In this document: positions 55,720 to 64,000 of the stretch, piece by piece
Position numbering within the stretch: position 1 is the first letter of the stretch
Layout: each line of letters opens with the position of its first letter
The notes under the pieces: generated by a model
Database searches by the model: none
What the model was told of the DNA's origin: nothing
What the model saw: the letters and a program-made list of their open reading frames with translations, nothing else
From: Pectobacterium actinidiae
GTDB taxonomy: Bacteria; Pseudomonadota; Gammaproteobacteria; Enterobacterales; Enterobacteriaceae
DNA length: 64,000 nt
Direction: 5' to 3'
Assembly (NCBI RefSeq): GCF_000803315.1
Contig: NZ_JRMH01000001.1
Span: 1,364,001 to 1,428,000, forward strand
Position numbers and translations under genes: made by a program

Positions 55720-56379
55720 TTATTGAGGCAACTTATCCAGCCAATTGGTAACGTCTGTTACTGTCTCATCATCCGTCACATCGTTTCTTGAAATCGTGAG
55801 TCCTTGAGTAATGAGTTTGGCATTCGGTTGAAGGCGTGCAATTTCACTAAGTGAGTCTGAGAAACGGCTACCGCCATGCGTTGTAAAGGGAATGATGGTT
55901 TTTCCACGTAGGTCGTGTTGTTCTAAGAAGCTGTATAACACCATCGGCATTTTGTACCACCAAATGGGGTAACCAATAAATACCGTGTCATAATTATTAA
56001 GATTTTCAATCTTTGCTTTCATTGCTGGACGTGCATTTTCTTTTTGTTCTTTTTCAGCATATTGTAATAAAGGGTCATGCTGCAAAGGGTAAGGATTCAC
56101 TGTTTCGATACGAAATAGGTCTCCGCCAGTTTGCTTCTGAATGAGCTGAGCAATATATTGCGTGCTACCGAGCCTCTCGTTATTTTTCTGTAATACGCTA
56201 GCCCCAGACACGCCATCAACGCCTTCTAACTTGACATCTTCAGGCTGAGAAAAATAGACAACTAAAATACGCTTTCCTTCCTGACTCTGTGGGGCGGCGA
56301 TAGCCGTTAAACTGCTGACGGACATTGCCAGAAAAATAAATAACCGTACGGTAATGAGTCGCAAAGGGGAATTTCTCAT
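55720..56379 (-). CDS. Exported flavodoxin-like protein
   Basis: 219 residues from ATG 56379 (GAGGATT upstream; the open frame reaches further but lacks support). A signal peptide (RLFIFLAMSVSSLTAIAA-PQS) is followed by a flavodoxin fold: RILVVYFSQPEDVKLEGVDG, FIGYPIWWYKMPMVLYSFLE, IPFTTHGGSRFSDSL. It should bind FMN in the periplasm. It lies 20 bp upstream of the DUF4405 gene, a likely redox partner. Confidence 0.85.
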   Translation of the reverse strand: MRNSPLRLITVRLFIFLAMSVSSLTAIAAPQSQEGKRILVVYFSQPEDVKLEGVDGVSGASVLQKNNERLGSTQYIAQLIQKQTGGDLFRIETVNPYPLQHDPLLQYAEKEQKENARPAMKAKIENLNNYDTVFIGYPIWWYKMPMVLYSFLEQHDLRGKTIIPFTTHGGSRFSDSLSEIARLQPNAKLITQGLTISRNDVTDDETVTDVTNWLDKLPQ

Positions 56380-56484
56380 ACAGTAATCCTCATAGTATGT
56401 CTGGAATTTACGTTGATACTTATGTGCTGCGCCCACTGGAGTGTAGACAGTGGGCGGTTTTTTCCTGGTGTGGCAATGTTCAAT

Positions 56485-57609
56485 CTACGCTAAATATTGT
56501 TGGTAAAAGGCCGTCAACTTTGTGACAGCTGGTGTAACGTATTGTGGTTTATCATACATATCAATATGGCTTGCACCCGGAACGAGGAAGAGTTCCTTAG
56601 GTTCCTGCGTTTTCTGATAAGCAAGCTCACTAAAATACAGGCTATCTGCTTTGTCACCAGCGATCATCAGTGCTGGGCGTGGTGAAATCGTTTCAAGTTG
56701 TTCAAACGCGTAATATGCCATCTGGGCAGGAAGACTTGAGAATACGGAACGAGCGGGCGCATTCGGGTGTTGGGCCCGCGCTGTACGGTAGTACTCATAG
56801 CCCTCTTTATACATAACAGGCGTGCTGTCTGTGAAATCCTTTGTTGATTCCGGCACTGCTGCGGTAAGGCGAATAGGTTCTCCCCGTGCTTCGCGAGTTC
56901 TTTGCTCTGAGGCTTCTTTCAGAAGTTTCATGCGTTGCTCGTAGGTGCGGGAATTTGCAAGACCGTTTCGCCGTAGATCGCCAATGTCAGCGGCGCTGAC
57001 AGTAGCAACAGCTTTGACGCGTAGCTCAGTCTGAGCCGCGTTTAATACATATCCGCCGCCGCCGCATATACCGAGTGAACCGATACGATCTGCATCAACA
57101 TAGGGAAGGGTGCTGAGAAAATCGATGGAACAACTGATGTCGTCCACACGGGAGGATGGTAATTCCATCAGATAGGGTTCACCACCGCTCTCTCCCTGAT
57201 AGGAAGCATCGTACGCGAGTGTGACAAAGCCCTGTTCGGCCAATTTTTGGGCATAAAGGCCGGCAGTTTGTTCTTTTACTCCGCCGATCGGGTGAGTAAC
57301 AACAATGGCTGCGTATCTTTTATTCTTATCAAAATCAGCAGGTTTGAATAGATTCGCAACGATATTTGTCTGTGTATTTCTGTTGGAATAAGTAACACGA
57401 TCGATGGTAAGACCTTTCTCGTTGGCGTATCCAATCACGGTAGGCACTGTTACTGTCGCACGTGGGGAAGCTGAGGCCGTAGATTTTGCTGATGCAGCTG
57501 AGGCTAAAGAAGGCATCAACATGCTTCCCCCCATTGCAACGCCAGAGACTACCAGCGCGGATGTACCCAGAAACTTACGTCTTTGCTCGTTAAATACTTT
57601 ATCGTTCAT
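56485..57609 (-). CDS. Tat-exported dienelactone hydrolase-like alpha/beta hydrolase
   Basis: A 374-residue protein. Its Tat leader has QRRKFLGTSAL (Arg10-Arg11) and a cleavage region near ASA-ASA. The alpha/beta hydrolase core has an atypical nucleophile, Cys182 in GICGGGG, as in dienelactone hydrolases, with Asp near IAGDKAD and His in GASHIDMYD completing the triad. It should hydrolyse an ester or lactone in the periplasm. First gene of the unit that includes the flavodoxin and DUF4405 genes. Confidence 0.87.
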   Translation of the reverse strand: MNDKVFNEQRRKFLGTSALVVSGVAMGGSMLMPSLASAASAKSTASASPRATVTVPTVIGYANEKGLTIDRVTYSNRNTQTNIVANLFKPADFDKNKRYAAIVVTHPIGGVKEQTAGLYAQKLAEQGFVTLAYDASYQGESGGEPYLMELPSSRVDDISCSIDFLSTLPYVDADRIGSLGICGGGGYVLNAAQTELRVKAVATVSAADIGDLRRNGLANSRTYEQRMKLLKEASEQRTREARGEPIRLTAAVPESTKDFTDSTPVMYKEGYEYYRTARAQHPNAPARSVFSSLPAQMAYYAFEQLETISPRPALMIAGDKADSLYFSELAYQKTQEPKELFLVPGASHIDMYDKPQYVTPAVTKLTAFYQQYLA

Positions 57610-57913
57610 AGTAAACTCCGTTGTACCATATTTGTAAATTTGATCGCATTATTACTTTGGTAACTGTATTCGGTAGAAGAGCGATGAATGCGCCCCCCAT
57701 GAATTAATGGTAATCCATTGATAGGGTCGAGATGCTGACATTTGGCTGACATAGCTGTCAGAATTTATACTGATAAGCGATTTTATAAAAAAATAATTTT
57801 TTTCTTCCTGACAAAAATGTTATTGGATGGTCATGCGTATGTCAGGTACGCGATCATATTATGGCTGCGTTAAATAGGTTTTCCTAGAATAGTGAATTTA
57901 TTAAGGTGGTTAT
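57610..57913. promoter_or_regulatory. Divergent gap with CTGACAT repeats
   Basis: A 304-bp gap between the hydrolase unit and the YhcN-like gene. CTGACAT occurs at 57735-57741 and 57746-57752 (11 bp apart), followed by CTGTCAG at 57755-57761 and by CTGACA (57809) and GTCAG (57841) further right. Similar TGACAT/TGACAG repeats lie ahead of the response regulator gene (60440-60455). This fits OmpR-type direct-repeat binding by that regulator. Confidence 0.45.
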
Positions 57914-58168
57914 ATGAATCGTATTAAATGTATCCTTTCTGCATGTGTTATTCTTTCTATTTCAACCAGTGCCTTTGCTGCTAAGAGCGTGACCTCGGAT
58001 GAGGGCTTAACAAAGATTGGCGTTGTTTCAGTGCGTAGCGCTTCTACGCTGGATGATCTGGAGAATAAAGTTGCTGATAAAGCAAGTAAGGCTGGGGCTA
58101 GTGCTTACAGAATTATTTCTGCCCACGGGAATAATAGCCTACATGGCGTTGCAGTTATTTATCGATAG
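57914..58168 (+). CDS. YhcN/BhsA-family (DUF1471) small periplasmic protein
   Basis: An 84-residue exported protein with signal peptide (ILSACVILSISTSAFA-AKS) and the DUF1471 fold (TKIGVVSVRSASTLDDLENK, ADKASKAGASAYRIISAHG, LHGVAVIYR). BhsA/McbA/YhcN proteins are induced by stress such as copper, acid or oxidants. It diverges from the hydrolase unit and shares the CTGACAT-rich gap, so the nearby two-component system may control both. Confidence 0.9.
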   Translation: MNRIKCILSACVILSISTSAFAAKSVTSDEGLTKIGVVSVRSASTLDDLENKVADKASKAGASAYRIISAHGNNSLHGVAVIYR

Positions 58169-58197
58169 TTAGTATATATCTATTGAGTATGTATGAT

Positions 58198-58229
58198 GCA
58201 AAGGCGATAACATTAGTTATCGCCTTTGC
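58198..58229. terminator. Hairpin terminator after yhcN-like gene
   Basis: GCAAAGGCGATAAC and GTTATCGCCTTTGC (58198-58211 and 58216-58229) are perfect 14-bp complements with a 4-nt loop, between convergent genes. Confidence 0.85.
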
Positions 58230-58258
58230 ATTATTGGTGCTTGCAACGTAAATCTCTT

Positions 58259-59647
58259 TTACTGCTCTTTTTCGTGTGGAGCAATGGATAGAGAAAAGCC
58301 GAATGTATTGATACCATCCTTACTTTTAGCAAATACATCCCCGTGGTGCATTAACGCGATAGCGCGGACGATCGAGAGGCCCAGTCCATGATGCATATCA
58401 CTGCGGGAACGTGAGGCGTCTACACGATAAAAACGTTCAAATAGACGGTTCAAATGCGTATTTTCAATAGGCTCTCCTTCGTTAGCGACGGCTATATGGG
58501 CCAACTCACCAACCTTTTCTATTGTTACTGTTATTTCGCTGTTTTCAGGAGCGTGTCGTGCGCTATTTTCTAATAAATTAGCAAGAGAACGATGAAAAAG
58601 TCTACGATCGACCTGAACCAATACGTCACCATCAATACTGAGGGTGAGGGCTTTTTCGGCAAAGGAAGGTTCCACGTATTCCGCAGTTTTTAACGTTTCC
58701 TCACGCAGCGACACCTCGGTTAATTGCTTAGCAAACTGGCCCGCCTGAGCATGAGAAAGGAATAGCATGTCATTGACAATCGAGGTCATTCGCTCGAGTT
58801 CTTCGAGGTTAGACTGGAGTAAATCCTCCCACTCGCGGGAGGTACGCTTTCGCGATAGTCCAAGTTGAGTTTGGCCAATAAGATTGGTGAGTGGTGTCCG
58901 TAATTCGTGGGCGACATCAGCGTTAAAACTTTCTAGCTGTTTCCAGGCTACCTCCTGACGGGCAAGAACACCGTTAAATGAGGTTGCGAGTTTTTGCAGT
59001 TCAACAGGTAGAGCTACGGTATCAAGGCGACGGCTATTATCTCCAGGGGCAAGGGTATGTGCTTGTCTGCTTAGGTAGTTAACTGGCCGCATGCCAATAC
59101 GCGCAATAACGAAACCCAACACCGCAACTAACAGTACACCGAGTACAGTAATAATGATTAACACCCGAGTAAATTCGTTTAGCGTACCCAAGTAAGGGGT
59201 GGAATCAATCGCTACTGCGGAACGCAGAGCTGGACGTTCATCACGCGAGGGGATATCGGTAATCAATAGGTAAAATGAGCGGGTATCTTCGTTGTCGGGC
59301 ATTTTGGTAAAACCACTTTTTAATTGTGCCCAATTGACGCCACTTGGGAGTGGGGAACCTATGCGATAGCGGGGATCCTCACTGAGGATCCAATATTGTG
59401 CTTTCCCACCTTCGACTTGAATGAGATTGTCGAATTTAGCCTGAATCATTTGCCAGTCTTTTGGCGTGGTTAGCGAGGTTAAATAGGGGGCGATTAGCGA
59501 GTGGCGAAATTGCAACTCTTTATGCATTTGGTTACGCAACGATTCATGCAAAGAGTTGTGGAGTAGGACGGCGTAGCCGGAAACGATCACCATAGCAGCC
59601 AAGGCGAACATCAGCGCTAGGCGGATGGATATAGAGAGTTTCGTCAT
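58259..59647 (-). CDS. Heavy-metal-sensor-type histidine kinase (CusS-like)
   Basis: A 462-residue inner-membrane kinase. Two membrane helices (about 8-28 and 160-182) enclose a periplasmic sensor of about 130 residues, followed by HAMP, then the H-box ADVAHELRTPLTNL with His247, and a HATPase domain (NLLENSARHAPEN, HHGLGLSIVRAI). It should sense a periplasmic signal, in related systems copper or silver or other stress, and phosphorylate the regulator encoded 8 bp upstream. Transcribed after the response regulator. Confidence 0.92.
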   Translation of the reverse strand: MTKLSISIRLALMFALAAMVIVSGYAVLLHNSLHESLRNQMHKELQFRHSLIAPYLTSLTTPKDWQMIQAKFDNLIQVEGGKAQYWILSEDPRYRIGSPLPSGVNWAQLKSGFTKMPDNEDTRSFYLLITDIPSRDERPALRSAVAIDSTPYLGTLNEFTRVLIIITVLGVLLVAVLGFVIARIGMRPVNYLSRQAHTLAPGDNSRRLDTVALPVELQKLATSFNGVLARQEVAWKQLESFNADVAHELRTPLTNLIGQTQLGLSRKRTSREWEDLLQSNLEELERMTSIVNDMLFLSHAQAGQFAKQLTEVSLREETLKTAEYVEPSFAEKALTLSIDGDVLVQVDRRLFHRSLANLLENSARHAPENSEITVTIEKVGELAHIAVANEGEPIENTHLNRLFERFYRVDASRSRSDMHHGLGLSIVRAIALMHHGDVFAKSKDGINTFGFSLSIAPHEKEQ

Positions 59648-59655
59648 GGTTTAGC

Positions 59656-60351
59656 TCATTGATCAGCTTGAGGCGTGGGGCGATTTTCTAACACATAGCC
59701 CATTCCCCTGACGGTATGGAGCAGTTTCACTGTATAGGGGGTGTCCACTTTGGCTCTTAGTCGCTTGACAGCCACCTCTACCACATTGGCATCGCTATCG
59801 AAATTCATATCCCATACCTGCTCGGCAATCATCATTTTCGACAGTATCTCGCCTTGATGTCGTGCTAGCAGGCTCAGTAACGCGAATTCTTTAGCTGTCA
59901 GTTCCAGACGTTGCCCTGCACGAGTTACGCGTCTTGCCAGAAGATCGAGATGCATATCATCAATATGTAGCTGTGTGACATCTGCACCGTCACTGACTCG
60001 GCGACGCAGTAGCGCCTGAATCCGAGCGACAAGCTCAATTAAAGAAAAGGGCTTTGACAAATAATCGTCAGCCCCATGCCGTAATCCTTTCACGCGCTCA
60101 TCGACTGAGCCGCGAGCTGATAGCATTAGCACTGGTGTTTGTTTATGGAGGCGTAATCCTTCCAGTACTGAGTATCCATCTTTTCCCGGCAGCATAACGT
60201 CCAGAATTATGGCGTCATAGTCGTACTGAACTGCGAGATGTAAGCCTTCTATCCCGTCGGCAGCTATATCGACCATATAGCCTAGTTCGCTTAGCGCTCG
60301 GTAGATATAAGATGAGGTTTTCTCCTCATCTTCAACTAGTAGTAATCGCAT
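59656..60351 (-). CDS. OmpR/CusR-type response regulator
   Basis: 231 residues from ATG 60351 (AAGGTAAC upstream; the open frame extends to 60480 without a better site). The receiver domain has the phosphorylated Asp51 (IILDVMLPG) and Lys100 (YLSKPF). The winged-helix domain is VTRAGQRLELTAKEFALLSL... NVVEVAVKRLRAKVD. It forms a two-component pair with the kinase and is a likely reader of the TGACAT repeats in front of this operon and in the 57.7-kb gap. Confidence 0.94.
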   Translation of the reverse strand: MRLLLVEDEEKTSSYIYRALSELGYMVDIAADGIEGLHLAVQYDYDAIILDVMLPGKDGYSVLEGLRLHKQTPVLMLSARGSVDERVKGLRHGADDYLSKPFSLIELVARIQALLRRRVSDGADVTQLHIDDMHLDLLARRVTRAGQRLELTAKEFALLSLLARHQGEILSKMMIAEQVWDMNFDSDANVVEVAVKRLRAKVDTPYTVKLLHTVRGMGYVLENRPTPQADQ

Positions 60352-60834
60352 GTTACCTTTCTCTATCATGTTATTTTTGCACCTATCTGCGTTTTTCCAC
60401 AGTATAAATGCCTCAATCCAACGCCAGCCTGACTGTCCCCTGACATTTATGACAGCCAGGTTAAGATGTACCCAATTCAAGTAAAGGTAAGAGGGCGACT
60501 TCCTGTTTCAGGCAGATGACGATTTACGCTTAAACGCGAGAATATTGAGTCGCTGATGATGTAGCAGTATGCGGGGATAAAAAGGAATCGTATTGCCAGA
60601 TTTGATTTAATTATTGCCTATTTCAGCAGGATTTAGTGAATCATGATCATAATAAAAAGAGATAAAACTAATCTTTTAGATGATTGATTATAGTGTCTTT
60701 TTTATGAGCTTGTTTATTTTTGAATGCATGTGAGAATATGGCACAATTTACGATAAAATATACAGAAGTTGATATACCTAAAAGTTTTGTTCAGTGTAGA
60801 TCAGCATGTCGGCTTACTAAGGTAGGATATCTGA
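60352..60834. promoter_or_regulatory. 483-bp divergent gap with TGACAT repeats and a reverse TAGGCAAT element
   Basis: No gene. CCTGACATTTATGACAGCC (60439-60457) holds TGACAT and TGACAG 9 bp apart, upstream of the response regulator. ATTGCCTA (60613-60620) is the reverse complement of TAGGCAAT. The rest is AT-rich and leads to the LysR gene. Confidence 0.45.
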
Positions 60835-61728
60835 ATGAAAAAAGGTGATTTTAGTGATTTTGCCGTCTTTATTGCTGTAGCTGAAGAGGGTAGCTTTACG
60901 CGAGCAGCTGCAAAACTTGGGCTGTCACAGTCGGCACTGAGCTACACAGTACGCATGCTTGAGCAGCGTCTTGATACACGCCTACTCTCCCGAACCACCC
61001 GTAGCTTATCGCTAACGGATGCAGGGGAGCGACTACTCCATGCGTTAAAGCCGGCATTTGAACATATCAACCATGAAATTGCGGCCCTCAGTTCCCAGCG
61101 AGGTAAGCCCGCAGGGACTATCCGTATCACCACGTTTCGACATGCCGCCAGAACGGTACTCCTGCCAGCACTGACTCCATTCTTACACGATTACCCAGAT
61201 ATCATGGTCGAGATCAGTGTTAACGAAGGGCTGACTGATATTGTTGCTGGTCGGTTTGACGCCGGTATTCGCATGGGGGAGCAGGTGCAGAAAGATATGA
61301 TCGCAGTCAGAATAAGTCCCGATATTCGTATGGCTGTGGTTGGTTCTGCCTCCTACTTTACGGCACGAAAGCCCCCCAAAACGCCGCGTGAGTTGAGTGA
61401 ACACCGTTGCATCAGTTACAGACAGAGTTCAGGTGGCGGTATTTATGCTTGGGAGTTTGAAAAGGAGGGAGATGCGCTGGAGGTTCGTGTTAACGGGCCG
61501 TTGATTATCAACGATAACGAAATGTTGGAGGATGCGGCGCTAAGCGGATTGGGCCTGGTTTACACTTTTGAAAGCCATGTTATTCAGCATATTACTGCAG
61601 GGCGTTTAATCCGAGTCTTGGAAGATTGGTGTCCACCTGTCTCAGGTTACCATCTTTACTACCCCAGCAGAAAACAACATACACCAGCCTTCGCCCTTCT
61701 GATTGACACACTTCGCTACAAAGGCTAG
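60835..61728 (+). CDS. LysR-family transcriptional regulator
   Basis: A 297-residue LysR regulator. The winged helix-turn-helix is FAVFIAVAEEGSFTRAAAKL, then GLSQSALSYTVRMLEQRL (residues 8-45), followed by the substrate-binding domain (GTIRITTFRHAARTVLLPAL... VEISVNEGLTDIVAGRFDAG). The effector is unknown. It is probably involved in control of neighbouring oxidoreductase and hydrolase genes. It diverges from the two-component operon. Confidence 0.93.
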   Translation: MKKGDFSDFAVFIAVAEEGSFTRAAAKLGLSQSALSYTVRMLEQRLDTRLLSRTTRSLSLTDAGERLLHALKPAFEHINHEIAALSSQRGKPAGTIRITTFRHAARTVLLPALTPFLHDYPDIMVEISVNEGLTDIVAGRFDAGIRMGEQVQKDMIAVRISPDIRMAVVGSASYFTARKPPKTPRELSEHRCISYRQSSGGGIYAWEFEKEGDALEVRVNGPLIINDNEMLEDAALSGLGLVYTFESHVIQHITAGRLIRVLEDWCPPVSGYHLYYPSRKQHTPAFALLIDTLRYKG

Positions 61729-61810
61729 TAGAGTATGAACTCTCAGTTAACTAGGTTGTGAATCTGCGTACTGTAGCCTATTCATAAAATTCCTTTCTAA
61801 GTGCATGCAA

Positions 61811-61824
61811 ATTATTGCCTCTAA
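61811..61824 (-). promoter_or_regulatory. AGGCAAT-type element upstream of DUF1330 gene
   Basis: ATTATTGCCTCTAA contains the AGGCAAT core in reverse, 95 bp upstream of the DUF1330 start. Confidence 0.35.
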
Positions 61825-61918
61825 TCTAACCAATTTTTTCCGGTTATTCTCTCCTCAATTTACGACTACCGACGACCTATTTTCGTCGCATCAATAACCA
61901 CACTGGGGAGTTTATATA

Positions 61919-62296
61919 ATGAAAAAATGTTTTATCGGTGCGATTGCTGCTATGAGTTTGGTATTTTCTGCCATGGGACACGCACAGGAGATTCAACCAC
62001 GCGGATATATGATCGCAAATTATGATATTAAAGATCAGGCTGGTTTTCAGAAGTATATGGATGCAGCCGGATCGTTGGCACCGAAATATCATGGCACCGT
62101 GACTGTTTTTAATTTAAATGCAACCGCTGTGGAAGGGCATCCAAAATCAGTCATGGCCATTGCTGAATTCCCAAGTCTTGCAGATGCACAGCGCTTTTAT
62201 AATTCCCCTGAATATACCGCAGCCAAGAAATTTCGCATTGCATCGACGGAAGGGTCCGTAATCCTTACTGAAGGATTCGTGCCGCCGAAACAATAG
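61919..62296 (+). CDS. Exported DUF1330 protein
   Basis: 125 residues. A signal peptide (CFIGAIAAMSLVFSAMGHA-QEI) precedes a DUF1330 ferredoxin-like dimeric alpha/beta barrel (GYMIANYDIKDQAGFQKYMD, AVEGHPKSVMAIAEFPSLAD, AQRFYNSPEYTAAK). Cytoplasmic DUF1330 proteins are common; an exported one suggests a periplasmic role together with the hydrolase encoded downstream. Function unknown. Confidence 0.88.
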   Translation: MKKCFIGAIAAMSLVFSAMGHAQEIQPRGYMIANYDIKDQAGFQKYMDAAGSLAPKYHGTVTVFNLNATAVEGHPKSVMAIAEFPSLADAQRFYNSPEYTAAKKFRIASTEGSVILTEGFVPPKQ

Positions 62297-62297
62297 A

Positions 62298-62309
62298 AGG
62301 CAATTGCCT
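62298..62309. promoter_or_regulatory. Perfect palindrome AGGCAATTGCCT
   Basis: Two AGGCAAT cores in head-to-head orientation form a 12-bp palindrome between the DUF1330 and hydrolase genes. It looks like the symmetrical form of the TAGGCAAT element found across the cluster. Confidence 0.45.
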
Positions 62310-62357
62310 CATGGTTTAACGGCAACTCACGTTTAGATAGGAAATAAGGAGACTAAC

Positions 62358-63434
62358 ATGCGTCATAATAACGATACCAAAACTGTACAGGAACGGTCCC
62401 TTTTACAAAGTCGTCGACAGATGTTGAAAACAGGTCTGTCTCTTGCTGCACTTCCGATTGTTGCTGCAGTCTCTTCGGGAGTGGTGGCCGCGAGTGCCTC
62501 TGCAGCCACCACCGTAACGACTACGAATGACGCTACGGCCGATACTGCATCCGATGCATTTATCAACGGATTGGCTGACTTAATGGCGCACTCGACTCGT
62601 ACGCCTATTTTGAGATGGCCAAACGAATATGGTATGGAATTTGAGGAAATATTTTTCCCTGCCATCGATGGTGTCACTGTCGAAGGTTGGTTCATTCCCG
62701 CGAACTCGAATAAACTTATCATCTGTAACCACCCCATGCCGTGTAATCGTTATGGCTATCCTGGGCACTTAGAACCCTGGACCAATTTTGGCGGTTTCGA
62801 GGTGAATTTCCTGCCAGAATATAAAGTGTTACACGATGCAGGCTATAACATCATTGCTTATGATATCCGTAATCATGGGCGTAGCGGGTTGGGAAGCGGT
62901 GGTGTTAATGGGCATGGTGTACTGGAATATCGTGATGTGATTGGTTCTTTACGCTATGCGAAAACGCGTTCTGAAACGAAAAAAATGAAAACAGCGCTTT
63001 ACAGCCGTTGCTTGGGCGCAAATGCCACGATTGTGGGGATGCACAAGCACCCGAAAGATTTTGCACACGTTAAAGCATTATTTGCTTTGCAACCTGTGAC
63101 GCCGAGGGTGTTTGTTGAGAAAGCAGTGGAGGCACAACACATTGTTAATGGCGTAGAGAAATTCGATACCGCATTCCACAGAAGAACCGGCTATCATCTG
63201 GCTGATGTCTGGCCGATGGAATATGCTAAAGCAGTCACGGTGCCAACGTTGGTTGCGCAGGTTCGCAATGATTTTCTGACTAAGCCCTCGAATGTGCAGG
63301 AAATTTATGACACGATATCTGCCACGGATAAAAAGTTGTTCTGGATAGAAGGAACCGATCAGCGTTTTCAGGGCTACAACTATTTCGGTAAAAATCCAGA
63401 AGTGATGCTTGATTGGTTTAATAGTCATATCTGA
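62358..63434 (+). CDS. Tat-exported alpha/beta hydrolase-fold protein
   Basis: 358 residues. The Tat leader contains SRRQMLKTG (Arg19-Arg20) and ends near ASA-ATT. The core is an alpha/beta hydrolase (GWFIPANSNKLIICNHPMPC, NIIAYDIRNHGRSGLGSGG). The elbow has Cys218 in YSRCLGAN instead of the usual G-x-S-x-G serine, so it may be a cysteine-nucleophile enzyme or an inactive fold. Downstream of DUF1330 on the same strand and upstream of tatA. Confidence 0.85.
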   Translation: MRHNNDTKTVQERSLLQSRRQMLKTGLSLAALPIVAAVSSGVVAASASAATTVTTTNDATADTASDAFINGLADLMAHSTRTPILRWPNEYGMEFEEIFFPAIDGVTVEGWFIPANSNKLIICNHPMPCNRYGYPGHLEPWTNFGGFEVNFLPEYKVLHDAGYNIIAYDIRNHGRSGLGSGGVNGHGVLEYRDVIGSLRYAKTRSETKKMKTALYSRCLGANATIVGMHKHPKDFAHVKALFALQPVTPRVFVEKAVEAQHIVNGVEKFDTAFHRRTGYHLADVWPMEYAKAVTVPTLVAQVRNDFLTKPSNVQEIYDTISATDKKLFWIEGTDQRFQGYNYFGKNPEVMLDWFNSHI

Positions 63435-63581
63435 ATAAGTAACAGGATTTAAGTTCAGCGCAATATCATTAATAGCCTGTGCTAATTTAATTGGCTAGGT
63501 GGATTTTGGTTTTCGCGCTGACCCTGTTCAATATAGAGTTATGTTATTCCTGATTAAGGAAAGTTAACTGATGAGGTATCT

Positions 63582-63824
63582 ATGGGTGGCATTAGTATCA
63601 CGCAGCTATTAATTATCGCGGCAATTATTATTTTACTCTTTGGGACGAAAAAATTAAGCAGTCTGGGTGCTGATTTAGGGGCATCGATTAAAGGTTTTAA
63701 AAAAGCAATGGATGAGGAAAATGACAAAGCTACATCTGCTGATGAAAGTAGCAAGCTCCCCCCATCTTTGAGCGAGCATCATCTTAACGATCTACCGGAC
63801 GAAACCTATAAAAAAGACAAGTGA
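63582..63824 (+). CDS. TatA/TatE-type twin-arginine translocase subunit
   Basis: 80 residues: N-terminal membrane helix ([20 protein letters not shown]), hinge GTKKLSSLG, amphipathic helix [17 protein letters not shown] and an acidic/basic tail, the TatA/TatE pattern. It forms the pore part of the Tat system. No tatB or tatC is adjacent, so it must work with the host TatBC. Its position just after a Tat substrate gene, with two others within 10 kb, suggests a role in exporting this cluster's enzymes. Confidence 0.9.
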   Translation: MGGISITQLLIIAAIIILLFGTKKLSSLGADLGASIKGFKKAMDEENDKATSADESSKLPPSLSEHHLNDLPDETYKKDK

Positions 63825-63837
63825 AAATCACTTTCAC

Positions 63838-64000
63838 TTGTTAACCTGCGAAGTCGGTAATGGCTCGATTCGTAAACGATTAACATTCGCTCGAGTGAAT
63901 GTAGGATTAAAACAGGTCGAGCTCGGTTGTGTCGCTGGACTGGATGAAGAAACGTCGAGTTCCCGCGTAAGCCAATATGAAAGGGAAGTCAGTTCGCCGG
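63838..64000 (+). other. Partial XRE-type helix-turn-helix coding sequence at window edge
   Basis: One frame reads GSIRKRLTFARVNVGLKQVE, then LGCVAGLDEETSSSRVSQYE, then REVSSP, a XRE-like DNA-binding domain. No ATG or ribosome site is found upstream in this frame (only TTG 63838), so it is either a 5'-truncated gene or starts at a rare codon. It continues past the window. Confidence 0.5.

Overview
The window looks like a chromosome segment of an enterobacterium, most likely a soft-rot plant pathogen of the Pectobacterium type. That genus call is inference, from the beta-glucoside PTS operon, the Sfu/Fbp-type iron transporter, the protein style and a tRNA-Asn-type attachment sequence. No rRNA, intact tRNA or CRISPR array is visible.

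Layout. (1) About 1-10.3 kb looks like host backbone: the end of an iron(III) ABC transporter operon (permease cut by the window edge, binding protein), a bglF-bglB-bglG beta-glucoside operon behind a BglG-type antiterminator/terminator, a YeaR-like cupin gene with a small unknown gene, a flavin reductase, an exported M20 amidohydrolase and an IclR regulator broken by a one-base frameshift. (2) At 10577-10593 lies the 17-bp 3' end of a tRNA-Asn gene, identical to the attachment core used by the Yersinia high-pathogenicity-island/ICEEc1/ICEKp family, next to a terminator. To its right is an integrated element. Its left arm (10.9-25.4 kb) is AT-rich and holds defence-like modules between transposon remnants: an ABC-three-component (ABC-3C) operon, a bacterial ubiquitin-like operon (multiubiquitin, E1-like ThiF protein, DUF6527), an ArdC anti-restriction gene, a lone unknown gene, an unknown/zincin metalloprotease pair and a zinc-ribbon PLD-like protein. 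(3) 25.6-45 kb is the conjugation machinery: DNA methyltransferase, MOBC relaxase (mobC), coupling protein (mobB), a hairpin-rich oriT candidate, and a virB1-virB11 type IV secretion set with a VirB3-VirB4 fusion and an EexN entry-exclusion lipoprotein. A CoiA-like cargo gene sits antisense between virB10 and virB11. AlpA, DUF2857 and TraR/DksA accessory genes follow. No integrase and no second attachment site were found, so the element extends beyond the window or is degraded. (4) 45.7-63.8 kb is a dense redox/detoxification cluster: AraC and LysR regulators, a two-component system, two MdaB-like quinone reductases (one with a Tat signal), an azoreductase, an aldo/keto reductase, a zinc-type dehydrogenase, flavodoxins, an old yellow enzyme, an SDR, a DUF4405 cytochrome-like membrane protein, two Tat-exported hydrolases and a TatA homologue.

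How parts work together. The mob and virB genes form one self-transfer apparatus, and ArdC and the methyltransferase would protect incoming DNA. The three-gene operons at 10.96-14.37 kb and 15.1-17.4 kb have overlapping reading frames and look like complete immunity systems. In the redox cluster, a repeated TAGGCAAT element lies upstream of several separately transcribed genes and suggests one shared regulator. The Tat-signal proteins plus the tatA gene suggest that part of the pathway works in the periplasm.
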